DNA of 64,000 nucleotides from Flavobacterium psychrophilum (GCA_001708385.1 CP012388.1:3844001-3908000); one strand, 5' to 3'; shown: positions 44,213 to 53,848, counted from the first letter of the stretch. Numbers and translations: made by a program. Notes: a model not told the origin generated them from the sequence alone.

Positions 44213-45868
44213 TTACAGCTTTACGTCGTTAATAATTTTACCATCGCCTATAGCTATCATACGGTCACATTTATCTTTGTACATATTGTTTTTAGATGCA
44301 ACTAAAACCGTCCAGTTGTTTTCTTCGGATAATAAAAAGTCCGTTATCTTTTGTGATGTAACATCATCCATCATACTGGTAGGCTCCTCAAGGAATAATA
44401 TATTTGGTTTATGAACTATGCTGCGTGCCAGTAGTATTTTTTGTACATCTGATGCAGAAAGTTCACTACCACCGGGATGGATGTGAGTTTCGAGTCCATT
44501 AGGAAATGTTTTGATATGTTGTAACAAATCCACCTTCTCTAATGCCCATTTAAGATCTTCGTTATCAATTGCATCATTCCCAAAGAGTATATTATTACGT
44601 ATGGTACCATCAAAAAGTGTTTCGCTTTGTAAAAGTGTTCCAGACTGCGCCCTGTATGTACCTTCATCAAGCCTGTTCATATAACCGTCGGTTACGTAAA
44701 TGGCACCGTTTTCGGGTTCAAGGATGCCGGAAAGTAATCGAAGCAATGTGCTTTTGCCGGAACCGTTTGCGCCAGTAACCAATATTTTTTCTCCCTGGGA
44801 AATTTTGAGATCAATGTTTTTGAGTGATCTTTTTTCACTCCCCGGATACTTATATCCTAAACTTTCAGTCTCTATATTAATTCCATCCTGCGTTTTTTCT
44901 GTTGTTGTTGGAATAGCGCAAGTCTCCATATCAGTAACCTGTCCTATTTTTTCAACAGAAGTAAGAACGTCATAAAATGATTCAAGTCCGAAAATTACTT
45001 TTTCTACCGAATTGATAAGTAATACAATAACGATTTCTGCGGCAACAAACTGACCAATGTTCATTTGATGGTTTATTACAAGAAAGCCACCTATTGATAA
45101 AAGTGCTGCGGTAACAACCACTTTGAAAATTACAAGCTGTATGTACTGCTTTCTCATAACTCCAAAGTGTTTTTCGCGAAACTCTACATATTCGCTAACA
45201 TATTTATCGTTTCTGTCCAAGGCATATTCAAACTCCTTTTTTTTACGAAAGCTGTCGCGGTTACGTGCTATTTCCTGCAACCAGGCTGCCACTTTATATT
45301 TGAATTTAGATTCTTTTAAGCTGGTTTCTAAACCATCTTTGTAGGAAAATTTAAAGATGATATACAGGATAGCGATAAACAGCAATCCTATAATCATAAA
45401 GAAGGAATGGTATAAAGCGAGTAAAATGATACCGAAACTAATTTGAAGAAAAGCTGTCGAAAAATCGAGTAGAAGCTTAGCAGTTCCTTTTTGAACCATA
45501 AGTGTGTCAAAAAACCTGTTTGCTTTTTCCGGTGCATAATTAGAATGCATTTCCTTAAATTTTATTAAGGGCATTCGATAGGCAAATTCAAAAGACGACC
45601 GCACAAAAATGCGTTGTTGAAGATTTTCTACGATACGCAACTGCATGATGCTTAATATACCTGAAAAACCCACCGCAAGTGTTACAAGAATTACAAGTAT
45701 AATCCAGGATATGCTTAGCTGGCCACTTTGAATAAAGTTAATAATAGCCTGGACTCCCAGGGGCAGTGATAAATTCACTAAGCCGGCAAACGCAGCGTAA
45801 AATAATATCTGATACACATCGCGCTTGTCTAGCTTAAGTAAATTATAAAAACGTTTAAAAGGCGTCAT
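44213..45868 (-). CDS. ABC exporter (TMD-NBD) with degenerate ATPase motifs
   Basis: 551 residues: six-TM exporter domain (about 15-300; no C39 peptidase domain in front), then an NBD (about 325-551). Walker A is intact (VTGANGSGKSTLLR) and so is the Q-loop (GTLLQSETLFDGTI). The signature LSGGQ is replaced by LSASDVQK, the Walker B Asp by Glu (ILFLEEPTSMMD) and the H-loop His by Ser (TVLVASKNN). ATPase activity may be low or asymmetrical. With HlyD and TolC it would form a type I-like exporter. A -7 box lies at 45883-45890, so the leader is very short. Possible cargo: the small exported protein at 45976 (inference). Confidence 0.9.
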   Translation of the reverse strand: MTPFKRFYNLLKLDKRDVYQILFYAAFAGLVNLSLPLGVQAIINFIQSGQLSISWIILVILVTLAVGFSGILSIMQLRIVENLQQRIFVRSSFEFAYRMPLIKFKEMHSNYAPEKANRFFDTLMVQKGTAKLLLDFSTAFLQISFGIILLALYHSFFMIIGLLFIAILYIIFKFSYKDGLETSLKESKFKYKVAAWLQEIARNRDSFRKKKEFEYALDRNDKYVSEYVEFREKHFGVMRKQYIQLVIFKVVVTAALLSIGGFLVINHQMNIGQFVAAEIVIVLLINSVEKVIFGLESFYDVLTSVEKIGQVTDMETCAIPTTTEKTQDGINIETESLGYKYPGSEKRSLKNIDLKISQGEKILVTGANGSGKSTLLRLLSGILEPENGAIYVTDGYMNRLDEGTYRAQSGTLLQSETLFDGTIRNNILFGNDAIDNEDLKWALEKVDLLQHIKTFPNGLETHIHPGGSELSASDVQKILLARSIVHKPNILFLEEPTSMMDDVTSQKITDFLLSEENNWTVLVASKNNMYKDKCDRMIAIGDGKIINDVKL

Positions 45869-45882
45869 AATTTATATAAGTA

Positions 45883-45890
45883 CAAAATTA
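45883..45890 (-). promoter_or_regulatory. -7 promoter box of the ABC-HlyD-TolC operon
   Basis: Minus strand reads TAATTTTG (TAnnTTTG), 15 bp before the ABC exporter ATG at 45868, implying a leader of under 10 nt. Confidence 0.5.
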
Positions 45891-45975
45891 ATAGAATAGG
45901 GGTTGGGCAATGCTCCCACATACGATACTAAGATAATTACTATCCTATTTAGTACCACATAGCTTTTTGGAATAC

Positions 45976-46377
45976 CTATAATTTAATTTCCGGAGGCGGT
46001 AAATGTATCTTGCTGTTAAAGCCCGCTATTAAAACTGAATTAATAATAAAGGCCTTATCTTTTGAAGTTATATTAATGTGATTGTCTGTAACAGAGAAAT
46101 GCCCGGGAACTATATAGTCAATCAGGAGTAATCCTCTATCTGCTTTTTCCGATTTGGTTTTAGCATCATATTCTTCTAATTCTTCGGGGCAGCCATCACA
46201 TTTAAATATTTTTTTAAAAATGTCACCTACAATGCCAGCAGTAGTGTTCTGTTGAATATTTTGCGTAAGCAGTTCATTAAAAGTACCTGACGCATTGACA
46301 CTACTAATTAAAAAATAGCCAATAAGGAGCACCTCCAGGCACCTACTTAAATAGCTATTTTTTATATTTTGGATCAC
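45976..46377 (-). CDS. Small exported protein upstream of the exporter operon
   Basis: 133 residues. The N-terminus has one hydrophobic segment ending in an Ala/Ser-rich cleavage-like site (VLLIGYFLISSVNASG). The middle has a CxxC pair (KKIFKCDGCPEELEEYDAKT), and the C-terminus is beta-rich (GHFSVTDNHINITSK) with a proline-rich tail. No family recognised and no double-glycine leader. It has the same orientation as the ABC operon, 107 bp upstream, but that operon has its own -7 box. Could be a cargo or accessory protein; only the position suggests it. Confidence 0.6.
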   Translation of the reverse strand: MIQNIKNSYLSRCLEVLLIGYFLISSVNASGTFNELLTQNIQQNTTAGIVGDIFKKIFKCDGCPEELEEYDAKTKSEKADRGLLLIDYIVPGHFSVTDNHINITSKDKAFIINSVLIAGFNSKIHLPPPEIKL

Positions 46378-46553
46378 AATAGCTGAAATTCAAATTTTAT
46401 GCCAAAAAAACGATTTTTATATTAAATTAATGGTTTTTAATACTGATATTATTCAATATTAAAGGTTTTAATGATTAAAATTAAATTTTCTAATCTTTGA
46501 TATGACGGATGTATATTTATTTACTATTTAATTAATACATCAGCAATTCGCCT

Positions 46554-47282
46554 TTATCGTTCAAATTCAAGGGTATATGTAAAGCTATCTGCCCTGTAGT
46601 ATCCTATATTCCATTCGAGAGGCCTTCCACCCGGATCGTAAACAAAACGCTTCCGTCTTAATAAAGGTTCTCCAACTTTAACCTGAAGTTTTTCTGCCAG
46701 TTCCTGAGTGGCACTGACAGCACTAATTTCTTCCTTAGATACTTTTGCGACAGAATTATAATCATTTTCCAGGATTTCATATAAGGGACGTGAAAAATCC
46801 TCCTGACCCGTAAGTCCTATTCGCGGATTAAAATATGAGATGAACAGTACAAATGGCTGCTCTTCACTACCTCTTATTCGTTCCAGCCTAAGCAATTTTG
46901 TATTATCTTTTATATCAAAATACTGCAATAATTCTTCATCGGGAAGCGCCCAGCTTATATTCTGGTCAAAAAGTTTTATTTTTATTCCAAGGGTTTTCAT
47001 TTCCTGCGAAAAGCTTGGCCAATTAGACGCTCTTGAAGTAATGCCCAATTTCTTTACAAATGTACCAACCCTTTTTTTACGGATTAGCAAACCTTCATAT
47101 ACCAGTTTATTTATCGATTGGCGTAACGTATTTCTGGAAATACCCAATTGTTTTGAAAGATCCATCTCATTGGGAAGTTTTTCGCCACTTTGGTATTTCT
47201 CGTTTTTTATTGCTTCCCTGATTTGTTCTTCAATCTGGAAGTGTAAGGGTATATGGCTTTTGTGGTCTAATTTAATTTTCAT
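46554..47282 (-). CDS. GntR-family (HutC/UTRA) repressor
   Basis: 242 residues. N-terminal GntR winged helix (IPLHFQIEEQIREAIKNEKY; LPNEMDLSKQLGISRNTLRQ, about 10-75) and a C-terminal UTRA ligand domain (about 95-240; RLERIRGSEEQPFVLFISYF; PLLRRKRFVYDPGGRPLEW). UTRA regulators usually bind sugar phosphates. It is divergent from the ROK-PMI/GH92/MFS operon, with 215 bp between, so it very likely represses mannose-glycan use. A perfect 16-bp palindrome at 47455 is a candidate operator. Confidence 0.94.
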   Translation of the reverse strand: MKIKLDHKSHIPLHFQIEEQIREAIKNEKYQSGEKLPNEMDLSKQLGISRNTLRQSINKLVYEGLLIRKKRVGTFVKKLGITSRASNWPSFSQEMKTLGIKIKLFDQNISWALPDEELLQYFDIKDNTKLLRLERIRGSEEQPFVLFISYFNPRIGLTGQEDFSRPLYEILENDYNSVAKVSKEEISAVSATQELAEKLQVKVGEPLLRRKRFVYDPGGRPLEWNIGYYRADSFTYTLEFER

Positions 47283-47454
47283 TATAAGAATTCATTATAA
47301 AACACCGCACATAATTGTACACGTTTTAATTGAGGTTTTACTTCCCTTTGAAGCACTTGATATCTGATACAATGTACAAAGCTAGTTTTTTTACTGATAA
47401 ATGTTTAAACATATTTTGTGATGTTAATTCAATTACTTTTCTTTGTAATAGTTA

Positions 47455-47470
47455 ATATGTATATACATAT
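47455..47470. promoter_or_regulatory. 16-bp perfect palindrome, candidate GntR operator
   Basis: ATATGTATATACATAT equals its own reverse complement. It lies 28 bp before the ROK-PMI ATG, in the promoter zone of the operon. GntR/HutC operators are often palindromes centred on TATA-like cores. The sequence is A/T-only in large part, so chance is not excluded. Confidence 0.5.
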
Positions 47471-47497
47471 GAACATATAAAATTTTATTCTACTACC

Positions 47498-50191
47498 ATG
47501 GCATTATATTTTTTAGGTATCGATATCGGTGGATCGCATTTATCAGGTGCGGTTGTGCAATCTTCAGACATGTCTTTAGTGAATGGGTCATATACCAGTA
47601 TTCCTGTCACTTCGTCATTGGCAGCGGGCGACTTTGTCGATAGTCTCGATATACTTATTAGAAAAGTAATTCAAAATTCGAAATTAACGGTAGAAGAGCT
47701 TAGTGCTATTGGCATTGCGATACCCGGGCCTTTTGATTACCAGCGCGGAATTTCTAAGATTTATGGTGTTCAGAAATATGATTCACTTTTTGGTTTGAAT
47801 ATTACCGCAGCTGTAAACAAAATGGTTGACTGTCCGGTATATTTTATTAATGATGCAGAAAGTTTTGCCATAGGCGAATATTATGCAGGTGCAGCAAAGG
47901 ATAGTACTAAAAGCATAATTTTTACTTTGGGTACGGGTTTTGGCAGTACATTTTTAGACGCCGGAATAGTACAAAAAGATAAAGCTGATGGAGTTCCTGA
48001 AAATGGATACTTATACAATGTTGCATTTAGAAACGGAATAGCTGACGATTATTTTTCTACCCGATGGTTTGTTCAGCAATGGCAAGAACTTGGACGTGAG
48101 AATGTGATAAGCGTTAAAGAAATAGCTTCTCTTGCAGAAAAGCAGGATCCTGATGCCTTAAGCTTATTTACAATTTTTGCAGACAATTTTATCGATTTTA
48201 TTTCGCCCTGGATACAATCGTATAAGCCACAGCGTCTTGTATTTGGCGGAGGTATTGCAGAAGCAGCTCATTTATTTAAAGATAGAATTGCATCATCTTT
48301 TTCTAAATTCCCGAATTTAGAAGTTAGTATTTGCCAATTATGGGATAAGGCAGCTATAATAGGTGCAGCCCATTACGCACAGGAGAAGTCAAAAAATGCA
48401 ACACAACAGGATATTATATTTCGAAAAACAGAGCAATTTCTTGCTCCTGTAAAGAGAGATAGTAATGAAGAAAATAACTATGATGCATATCCATCATTCC
48501 CAATTGGCGATGGTAAAATACAGTTGGGAGCAGCGGCTCTTGCACAATGGATATCAGTACATAAAAACATAGTTATAGATGGATACATTGGTGTGTTTTG
48601 GGATACTGTAGTAGAAAGTCTGGATGCCGAATTATTAAAATTAGGTATTAGAGCGCGTTGGTTTCACACCGAAGCGGCAATGAAGACAGAGGAAGAACTA
48701 GATACTATGCTAGAACCATATCTTGGTGGTGACGATCCGCTTTTTGGTAAGATTACCGATAAACATTTATCAGACTGGTTTGATCGGGAGAAACTATATC
48801 ATATACAACCGGACCCATCCGCAGATGTAAATATTTTAATTGGCCCTGGAGCGGCTTTAGGAAACTGGAATGCACCACTGGTCTATTTCGATTTGCCGAA
48901 GAACGAACTGCAGTTCAGGGCGCGAGCTGGTAAGGCAAACAACTTAGGTGTAACAATCATAAATGATAGTCGCCGAACCTATAAGAGATTCTTTTTTATT
49001 GATTGGGTCGTGCTTAACAGGCATAAAAAAGAAATACTGCCTGATATTGCAATTATGGTTGATGAGCAGCGTCCTGATAATTACCTTTTCATGACGGGTA
49101 ATGATCTTAGGGATGGATTATCGTCAATGGCTAAAAATGTTTTTAGGGCAAGGCCTTGGTTTGAACCGGGAGCTTGGGGAGGCAGCTGGATGATGCATCA
49201 TCTGGAAGGAATTAATAAAGATGTTAGCAATCTTGCATGGTCTTTTGAACTTATGGTATTAGAGAACGGCCTTCTACTGGAAAGCGATGGATATCAGCTC
49301 GAAGTATCTTTTGATACACTTATGTTTAATAGTTATCAGGATGTTTTAGGCGATTGCGCAGAAATTTTTAAGTATGATTTCCCTATACGTTTTGATTTTT
49401 TAGATACTTTCGATGGTGGCAATCTTTCTATTCAGTGCCATCCGAGTCCAAAATATATCAAGGAACATTTTGGTATGCCTTTTACACAGGATGAGACCTA
49501 TTATATACTGGATTGTAAAGAAGACCCTGTTGTTTATTTAGGATTTCAGGAAGGTGTAGAGCCGAAAGAATTTCATGATGCCCTTGTTTACAGTCAGGAG
49601 CATGTAGAAAAACTTAATGTAGAAAAGTACATACAAAAGTTTACGGCGAAAAAGCATGATCTCTTTCTAATACCTAATGGCACAATACATGCATCGGGTA
49701 GTAATAATATGGTGCTCGAAATTAGCGCTGCTCCATATATATTCACGTTTAAAATGTACGACTGGCTTCGTCTGGATCTTGATGGAAAGCCGCGACCAAT
49801 TAATATTGAGCGCGGAATGGAAAATCTAAATTTTTCAAGAAGTGGCGATAAAGTAGTTCCTGAACTTATATCAGTTCCTTCTTTGCTGACTGAAAACAGT
49901 GATTACAGTTTAGAACATTTGCCAACGCATGCAGAACATTTTTACGACATACACAGGTACAGCATAAATACACATGTACAAGTACAAACCGACAATAAAT
50001 GCCATGTATGGATGGTTGTAGAAGGGCAATCGGTAAGGGTTGAAACCGAAGGCGGTATAAGCCAGGTATACAATTACGCTGAAACCTTCGTTATACCGGC
50101 AGCAGCAGGAAGCTACACTATTTACAATGATAGATTTGATACGACTGTCAAATTGGTTATGTCTTTTGTAAAGTCAGACGTTACTATATAA
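47498..50191 (+). CDS. ROK-family sugar kinase fused to class I mannose-6-phosphate isomerase
   Basis: 897 residues. Part 1 (about 1-295): ROK kinase with ATP motif FLGIDIGGSHLSG, GIAIPGPFD, catalytic Asp119 (YFINDAESFAIGE), FTLGTGFGS and a second glycine motif VFGGGIAEAA; the usual CxCGxxGC zinc site of ROK proteins is absent. Part 2 (about 335-500): an extra domain (NIVIDGYIGVFWDTVVESL) resembling a kinase-like fold with a lost P-loop. Part 3 (about 540-897): class I PMI cupin with metal ligands Gln646 and His648 (SIQCHPSP), Glu666 (QDETYYI) and His731 (IPNGTIHASG). It would phosphorylate mannose and convert mannose-6-P to fructose-6-P in one chain. First gene of the operon. Confidence 0.92.
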   Translation: MALYFLGIDIGGSHLSGAVVQSSDMSLVNGSYTSIPVTSSLAAGDFVDSLDILIRKVIQNSKLTVEELSAIGIAIPGPFDYQRGISKIYGVQKYDSLFGLNITAAVNKMVDCPVYFINDAESFAIGEYYAGAAKDSTKSIIFTLGTGFGSTFLDAGIVQKDKADGVPENGYLYNVAFRNGIADDYFSTRWFVQQWQELGRENVISVKEIASLAEKQDPDALSLFTIFADNFIDFISPWIQSYKPQRLVFGGGIAEAAHLFKDRIASSFSKFPNLEVSICQLWDKAAIIGAAHYAQEKSKNATQQDIIFRKTEQFLAPVKRDSNEENNYDAYPSFPIGDGKIQLGAAALAQWISVHKNIVIDGYIGVFWDTVVESLDAELLKLGIRARWFHTEAAMKTEEELDTMLEPYLGGDDPLFGKITDKHLSDWFDREKLYHIQPDPSADVNILIGPGAALGNWNAPLVYFDLPKNELQFRARAGKANNLGVTIINDSRRTYKRFFFIDWVVLNRHKKEILPDIAIMVDEQRPDNYLFMTGNDLRDGLSSMAKNVFRARPWFEPGAWGGSWMMHHLEGINKDVSNLAWSFELMVLENGLLLESDGYQLEVSFDTLMFNSYQDVLGDCAEIFKYDFPIRFDFLDTFDGGNLSIQCHPSPKYIKEHFGMPFTQDETYYILDCKEDPVVYLGFQEGVEPKEFHDALVYSQEHVEKLNVEKYIQKFTAKKHDLFLIPNGTIHASGSNNMVLEISAAPYIFTFKMYDWLRLDLDGKPRPINIERGMENLNFSRSGDKVVPELISVPSLLTENSDYSLEHLPTHAEHFYDIHRYSINTHVQVQTDNKCHVWMVVEGQSVRVETEGGISQVYNYAETFVIPAAAGSYTIYNDRFDTTVKLVMSFVKSDVTI

Positions 50192-50256
50192 ATATCGGCA
50201 TATTGCTTTAGTAAAGAACTGTTTATTATTATGATTTAAACTATTTATATTTAGAT

Positions 50257-52614
50257 ATGAAAAATATTATTATACAACTATTTATCCTGACTGCTATTTG
50301 TTTAGCGCCTGATAAAGCCATGAGTCAGAAATCCACTAAGAAATTATCCGATTATGTAGATCCTAATATAGGCACTGCGCACAGCCGCTGGTTTTTTTAC
50401 ACTCCGGGTGCTGTACCATTTGGGCTTGCAAAACTAGGGCCGTCAACAAACGCTCATCTGGGTAATGCCCAGGGTTGGGAAGCAACAGGGTATGATGACA
50501 GGGATACATCTATAGAGGGGTTTGCCTGTCTGCACGAATTTCAGGTAGGGGGTATAGTGCTTGCACCTTCTGTAGGAAAGCTACAGACAATACCCGGCAG
50601 CCTCGACAATCCAGATGAGGGCTATCGTTCAAGGTTTGATCGCAAGGATGAATTTGCTACAGCGGGTTACTACTCGGTGAAATTAAAAGACTATAATGTA
50701 AAGGCAGAACTGACGGCCACTAAGAGAGTAGGGTTTCAGCGATATACGTTTCCTAAATCATCGCAATCAAACATCATTTTTGATATTGGTAACAGGCAGG
50801 GTGAAAGTGGTGCTGTAAAAGAAGCTAAAGTTACGATATCTGCAGATGGCAGGATAGAAGGATATGTTATTACAATTCCCGAATATGTAAAGAAATATCA
50901 GGCAGGTGCCGATGTAGCGATGTATTTTTCAGCCGTTTTAGATAAAAAGCCGGCAGCATTTGGTACATTCAATAAAAAAGGAACCCAGGCAAATAGTAAA
51001 GAAATGACTGGGGAAGGGGCAGGTGTATACCTGACTTTTGATACTAAAGAAAATGAAACAATTACGGTAAAAGTTGGGTTATCCTATACTTCTGTTGCCA
51101 ATGCCCGCCTTAATCTTGATACTGAGGCAAAGGACCTGAATTTTGACAAGGCCAGAAAGCAGAGCCTCACAACCTGGAATGATTACTTAGGCAGGATAAC
51201 AGTAGAAGGTAAAAATGAAAACGATAAGACAAAGTTTTATACCGGACTTTATCACGCTTTATTAGGGCGTGGACTTGGAAGTGATGTAAACGGTGCCTAT
51301 CCTATGAATAATGGTAAAGTTGGTCAGATACCTTTGGATGCTAAAGGCCAGCCAAAATACAATTACTATAACACCGACGCTATTTGGGGTGGTTTCTGGA
51401 ACCTTACCCAATTGTGGGCATTAGCATATCCTGAATATTATGCTGACTGGATACAGGGACAGTTGCTTGTTTATAAAGATGCAGGATGGCTTGGCGATGG
51501 TATTGCTAATAGTAAATATGTATCAGGTGTGGGTACTAACTTTACGGGTCTTGTTATAGCATCGGCTTATAATAGCGGGATTACAAATTTTGATGTAGAA
51601 AAAGGATATGAAGCTGCTTTAAAAAACGAACTCGAATGGAGGGGAAGAATAGAAGGTGCCGGAAAAATGGACGTTAAGCAATTTGTTGATCGCGGTTATG
51701 TACCACAACTTGATAATATTGGTTACGACACTAATGGAGAAGGTTCGGGATTCTCGGCTTCCCATACATTAGAGTATTCGTATAGTGCCTATGCTGTAGC
51801 GCAATTTGCTAAAGCATTAGGTAAAACTCAGGACTATGAAAAACTCATGAAACTAGCCGATGGATGGAAATTGATTTTTGATAAAGAAACAATGTTCATA
51901 AGGCCTAAATATGCTAACGGTAAATTTGTAGATAATTTTGATGCGTCGCAGCCCTGGAGGGGTTTCCAGGAAGGTAATGCATGGCAGTATACATTCTATG
52001 TTCCTCATAATGTGGACGAGCTGGTTGCTACTTTGGGAAAAGACACTTTCAATGATAGGCTGGACAACATCTTTGTAAAATCTCAGAAAAATGTTTTTGG
52101 TGGGGGAACCACAATTGACGCTTTTGCCGGATTGTCCGGGTTTTATAATCATGGCAATCAGCCTAACCTGCATATTTCCTGGTTGTTTAACTTTTCTGGC
52201 AAACCTTATCTTACCCAAAAATGGGTGCATGCAATCTGTGACGAATTTTATGGTACAGAAGGAATTCACGGATATGGCTATGGTCAGGATGAAGACCAGG
52301 GACAGCTGGGTGCTTGGTATGTTATGTCTTCAATTGGATTATTTGATGTTAAAGGACTGACAGATATAAATCCATCGTTCCAGATAGGAAGCCCTCTATT
52401 TGATAAAGTGACGATTAAACAATCGGGTAAATCAGGAAATAAAAACTTTGTTATTGATGTAAAGAACAATTCCAAAAGCAATGTATACCTACAGGAAGTA
52501 AAGCTGGATAATAGAAATTTAGAAAAGCTTTCAATCGACCTGAAAGATATAAGAAAAGGTGGTACATTAAAAATGAAGGTTGACGCTAAACCTGTAGATA
52601 CCTGGAATAACTAA
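50257..52614 (+). CDS. GH92 alpha-mannosidase, exported
   Basis: 785 residues, the usual GH92 length. Signal peptide about 1-23 (KAMSQ). Family marks: DYVDPNIGTAHSRWFFYTPG at the N-terminal beta-sandwich, PGAVPFGLAKLGPSTNA, DAIWGGFWNLTQLWALAYPE in the (alpha/alpha)6 barrel, ASQPWRGFQEGNAWQYTFYV, and GYGQDEDQGQLGAWYVMSSI (the family's 'GN(D/E)D.GQmsaWYV' in a variant form). These Ca2+-dependent enzymes release mannose from N-glycans or yeast mannan, mostly alpha-1,2 linkages, in the periplasm. It lies 65 bp after the kinase-isomerase gene and 12 bp before the sugar transporter. Confidence 0.94.
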   Translation: MKNIIIQLFILTAICLAPDKAMSQKSTKKLSDYVDPNIGTAHSRWFFYTPGAVPFGLAKLGPSTNAHLGNAQGWEATGYDDRDTSIEGFACLHEFQVGGIVLAPSVGKLQTIPGSLDNPDEGYRSRFDRKDEFATAGYYSVKLKDYNVKAELTATKRVGFQRYTFPKSSQSNIIFDIGNRQGESGAVKEAKVTISADGRIEGYVITIPEYVKKYQAGADVAMYFSAVLDKKPAAFGTFNKKGTQANSKEMTGEGAGVYLTFDTKENETITVKVGLSYTSVANARLNLDTEAKDLNFDKARKQSLTTWNDYLGRITVEGKNENDKTKFYTGLYHALLGRGLGSDVNGAYPMNNGKVGQIPLDAKGQPKYNYYNTDAIWGGFWNLTQLWALAYPEYYADWIQGQLLVYKDAGWLGDGIANSKYVSGVGTNFTGLVIASAYNSGITNFDVEKGYEAALKNELEWRGRIEGAGKMDVKQFVDRGYVPQLDNIGYDTNGEGSGFSASHTLEYSYSAYAVAQFAKALGKTQDYEKLMKLADGWKLIFDKETMFIRPKYANGKFVDNFDASQPWRGFQEGNAWQYTFYVPHNVDELVATLGKDTFNDRLDNIFVKSQKNVFGGGTTIDAFAGLSGFYNHGNQPNLHISWLFNFSGKPYLTQKWVHAICDEFYGTEGIHGYGYGQDEDQGQLGAWYVMSSIGLFDVKGLTDINPSFQIGSPLFDKVTIKQSGKSGNKNFVIDVKNNSKSNVYLQEVKLDNRNLEKLSIDLKDIRKGGTLKMKVDAKPVDTWNN

Positions 52615-52626
52615 TAAAGTATTATC

Positions 52627-53817
52627 ATGCAGAATCAAAAATCTATTTACAATAAACTGTTTCCTGTATTATTGGGCTTTTTTATAATGGGTTTTTGCGA
52701 CCTTGTAGGGATATCGGTAACCTATGCAAAATTGCAGTTTAACTGGTCGGAAACAAAGGCGGGTTTTTTACCTTCGCTGGTGTTCCTGTGGTTTTTGTTA
52801 CTATCTGTTCCTGCTGCTTTGGCTATGAATAAGTTTGGTCGGAAAAAACTGGTTTTAGCGGGATTATTTATTACCCTGATTGCAGTGTTTATTCCGGTGG
52901 TGTCGTTTACTGAAACTACGTGTTATATAACATTTATATTATTGGGAATAGGAAATACCGTACTTCAGGTAGCTCTAAATCCGTTACTTACCAATATAGT
53001 TAATGATAAGGTTACGAGTTACATTACCCTTGGGCAGTTTATAAAGGCAATCTCATCTTTTACAGGGCCAATAATAGTGGGGTATTTTTCGGTTCAGTTT
53101 GGCTCTTGGGAAAAAAGCTTTTACGCATATGCTGCAATAACATCTTTATCACTGATATGGTTATTCTTTACAAAAATAAAAGAAAACACAACAAGACAAG
53201 AAACGGCAAGTCTTACTAAAACCTTTGGTTTGCTTAAAGATAGTACCATCCTGTTATGTTTTATTGGTATTTTATGTGTCGTAGGGCTTGATGTGGGGAT
53301 GAATATGGTTACCCCAAAATTATTAATGGAAAGAGTAGGGTTAGAGAAAGAGGCGGCCACATACGGATCAAGTTATTATTTTGCAGCCCGCACCATTGGT
53401 ACTGCATTTGGAATAATAATGTTAAGCAGGTTTTCTGAAAAGCTTTTCTTCAAGATATGCATGCTCGTTGTGCTGCTTATGCTTGGTGGTTTATTGTTTG
53501 TGAATGATCAGACATTACTACTAACGCTTGTGTGTATTATAGCCTTTGCATCGTCAAGTATCTTTGCGATAATTTATACGATAGCAATCAGATTCAGGCC
53601 TTTGCAAACAAATGAGATATCGGGTCTTATGATTACAGGGGTTGCAGGGGGCGCTATATTTCCACCACTTATGGGACTGGCTACAGAAACTCTGGGTTCG
53701 CAACAAGGTTCAGTAATGATACTATTGTTATGCGCACTTTATTTGGCAATCTGCTCCTTTAGACTAAGTGTCCCATCTGCCGCGAATCTCAACGATAAAA
53801 CTGATAGTTCCGCCTAA
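52627..53817 (+). CDS. MFS sugar porter (FucP/glucose-galactose type)
   Basis: 396 residues, twelve predicted TM helices: KLFPVLLGFFIMGFCDLVGI at the start, PSLVFLWFLLLSVPAALAMNKFGRK (motif A-like), LGIGNTVLQVALNPLLTNI (FucP-family 'Gig.t.lQvavNP') and GAIFPPLMGLATETLG in helix 10-11. It would import mannose freed by the GH92 enzyme, in symport with protons or sodium. It starts 12 bp after the GH92 stop and is the last operon gene. The operon terminator is at 53849. Confidence 0.92.
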   Translation: MQNQKSIYNKLFPVLLGFFIMGFCDLVGISVTYAKLQFNWSETKAGFLPSLVFLWFLLLSVPAALAMNKFGRKKLVLAGLFITLIAVFIPVVSFTETTCYITFILLGIGNTVLQVALNPLLTNIVNDKVTSYITLGQFIKAISSFTGPIIVGYFSVQFGSWEKSFYAYAAITSLSLIWLFFTKIKENTTRQETASLTKTFGLLKDSTILLCFIGILCVVGLDVGMNMVTPKLLMERVGLEKEAATYGSSYYFAARTIGTAFGIIMLSRFSEKLFFKICMLVVLLMLGGLLFVNDQTLLLTLVCIIAFASSSIFAIIYTIAIRFRPLQTNEISGLMITGVAGGAIFPPLMGLATETLGSQQGSVMILLLCALYLAICSFRLSVPSAANLNDKTDSSA

Positions 53818-53848
53818 TAATCAGAAGTACATATTTATACAGAATCCA

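Noticed and set aside
46840..47367. 175-codon plus-strand frame opposite the GntR gene
   Set aside because: The GntR/UTRA reading is unambiguous on the minus strand; this frame is its shadow.
51853..52269. 138-codon minus-strand frame inside the GH92 gene
   Set aside because: Lies wholly within a conserved GH92 coding region on the other strand and shows no protein-family features.
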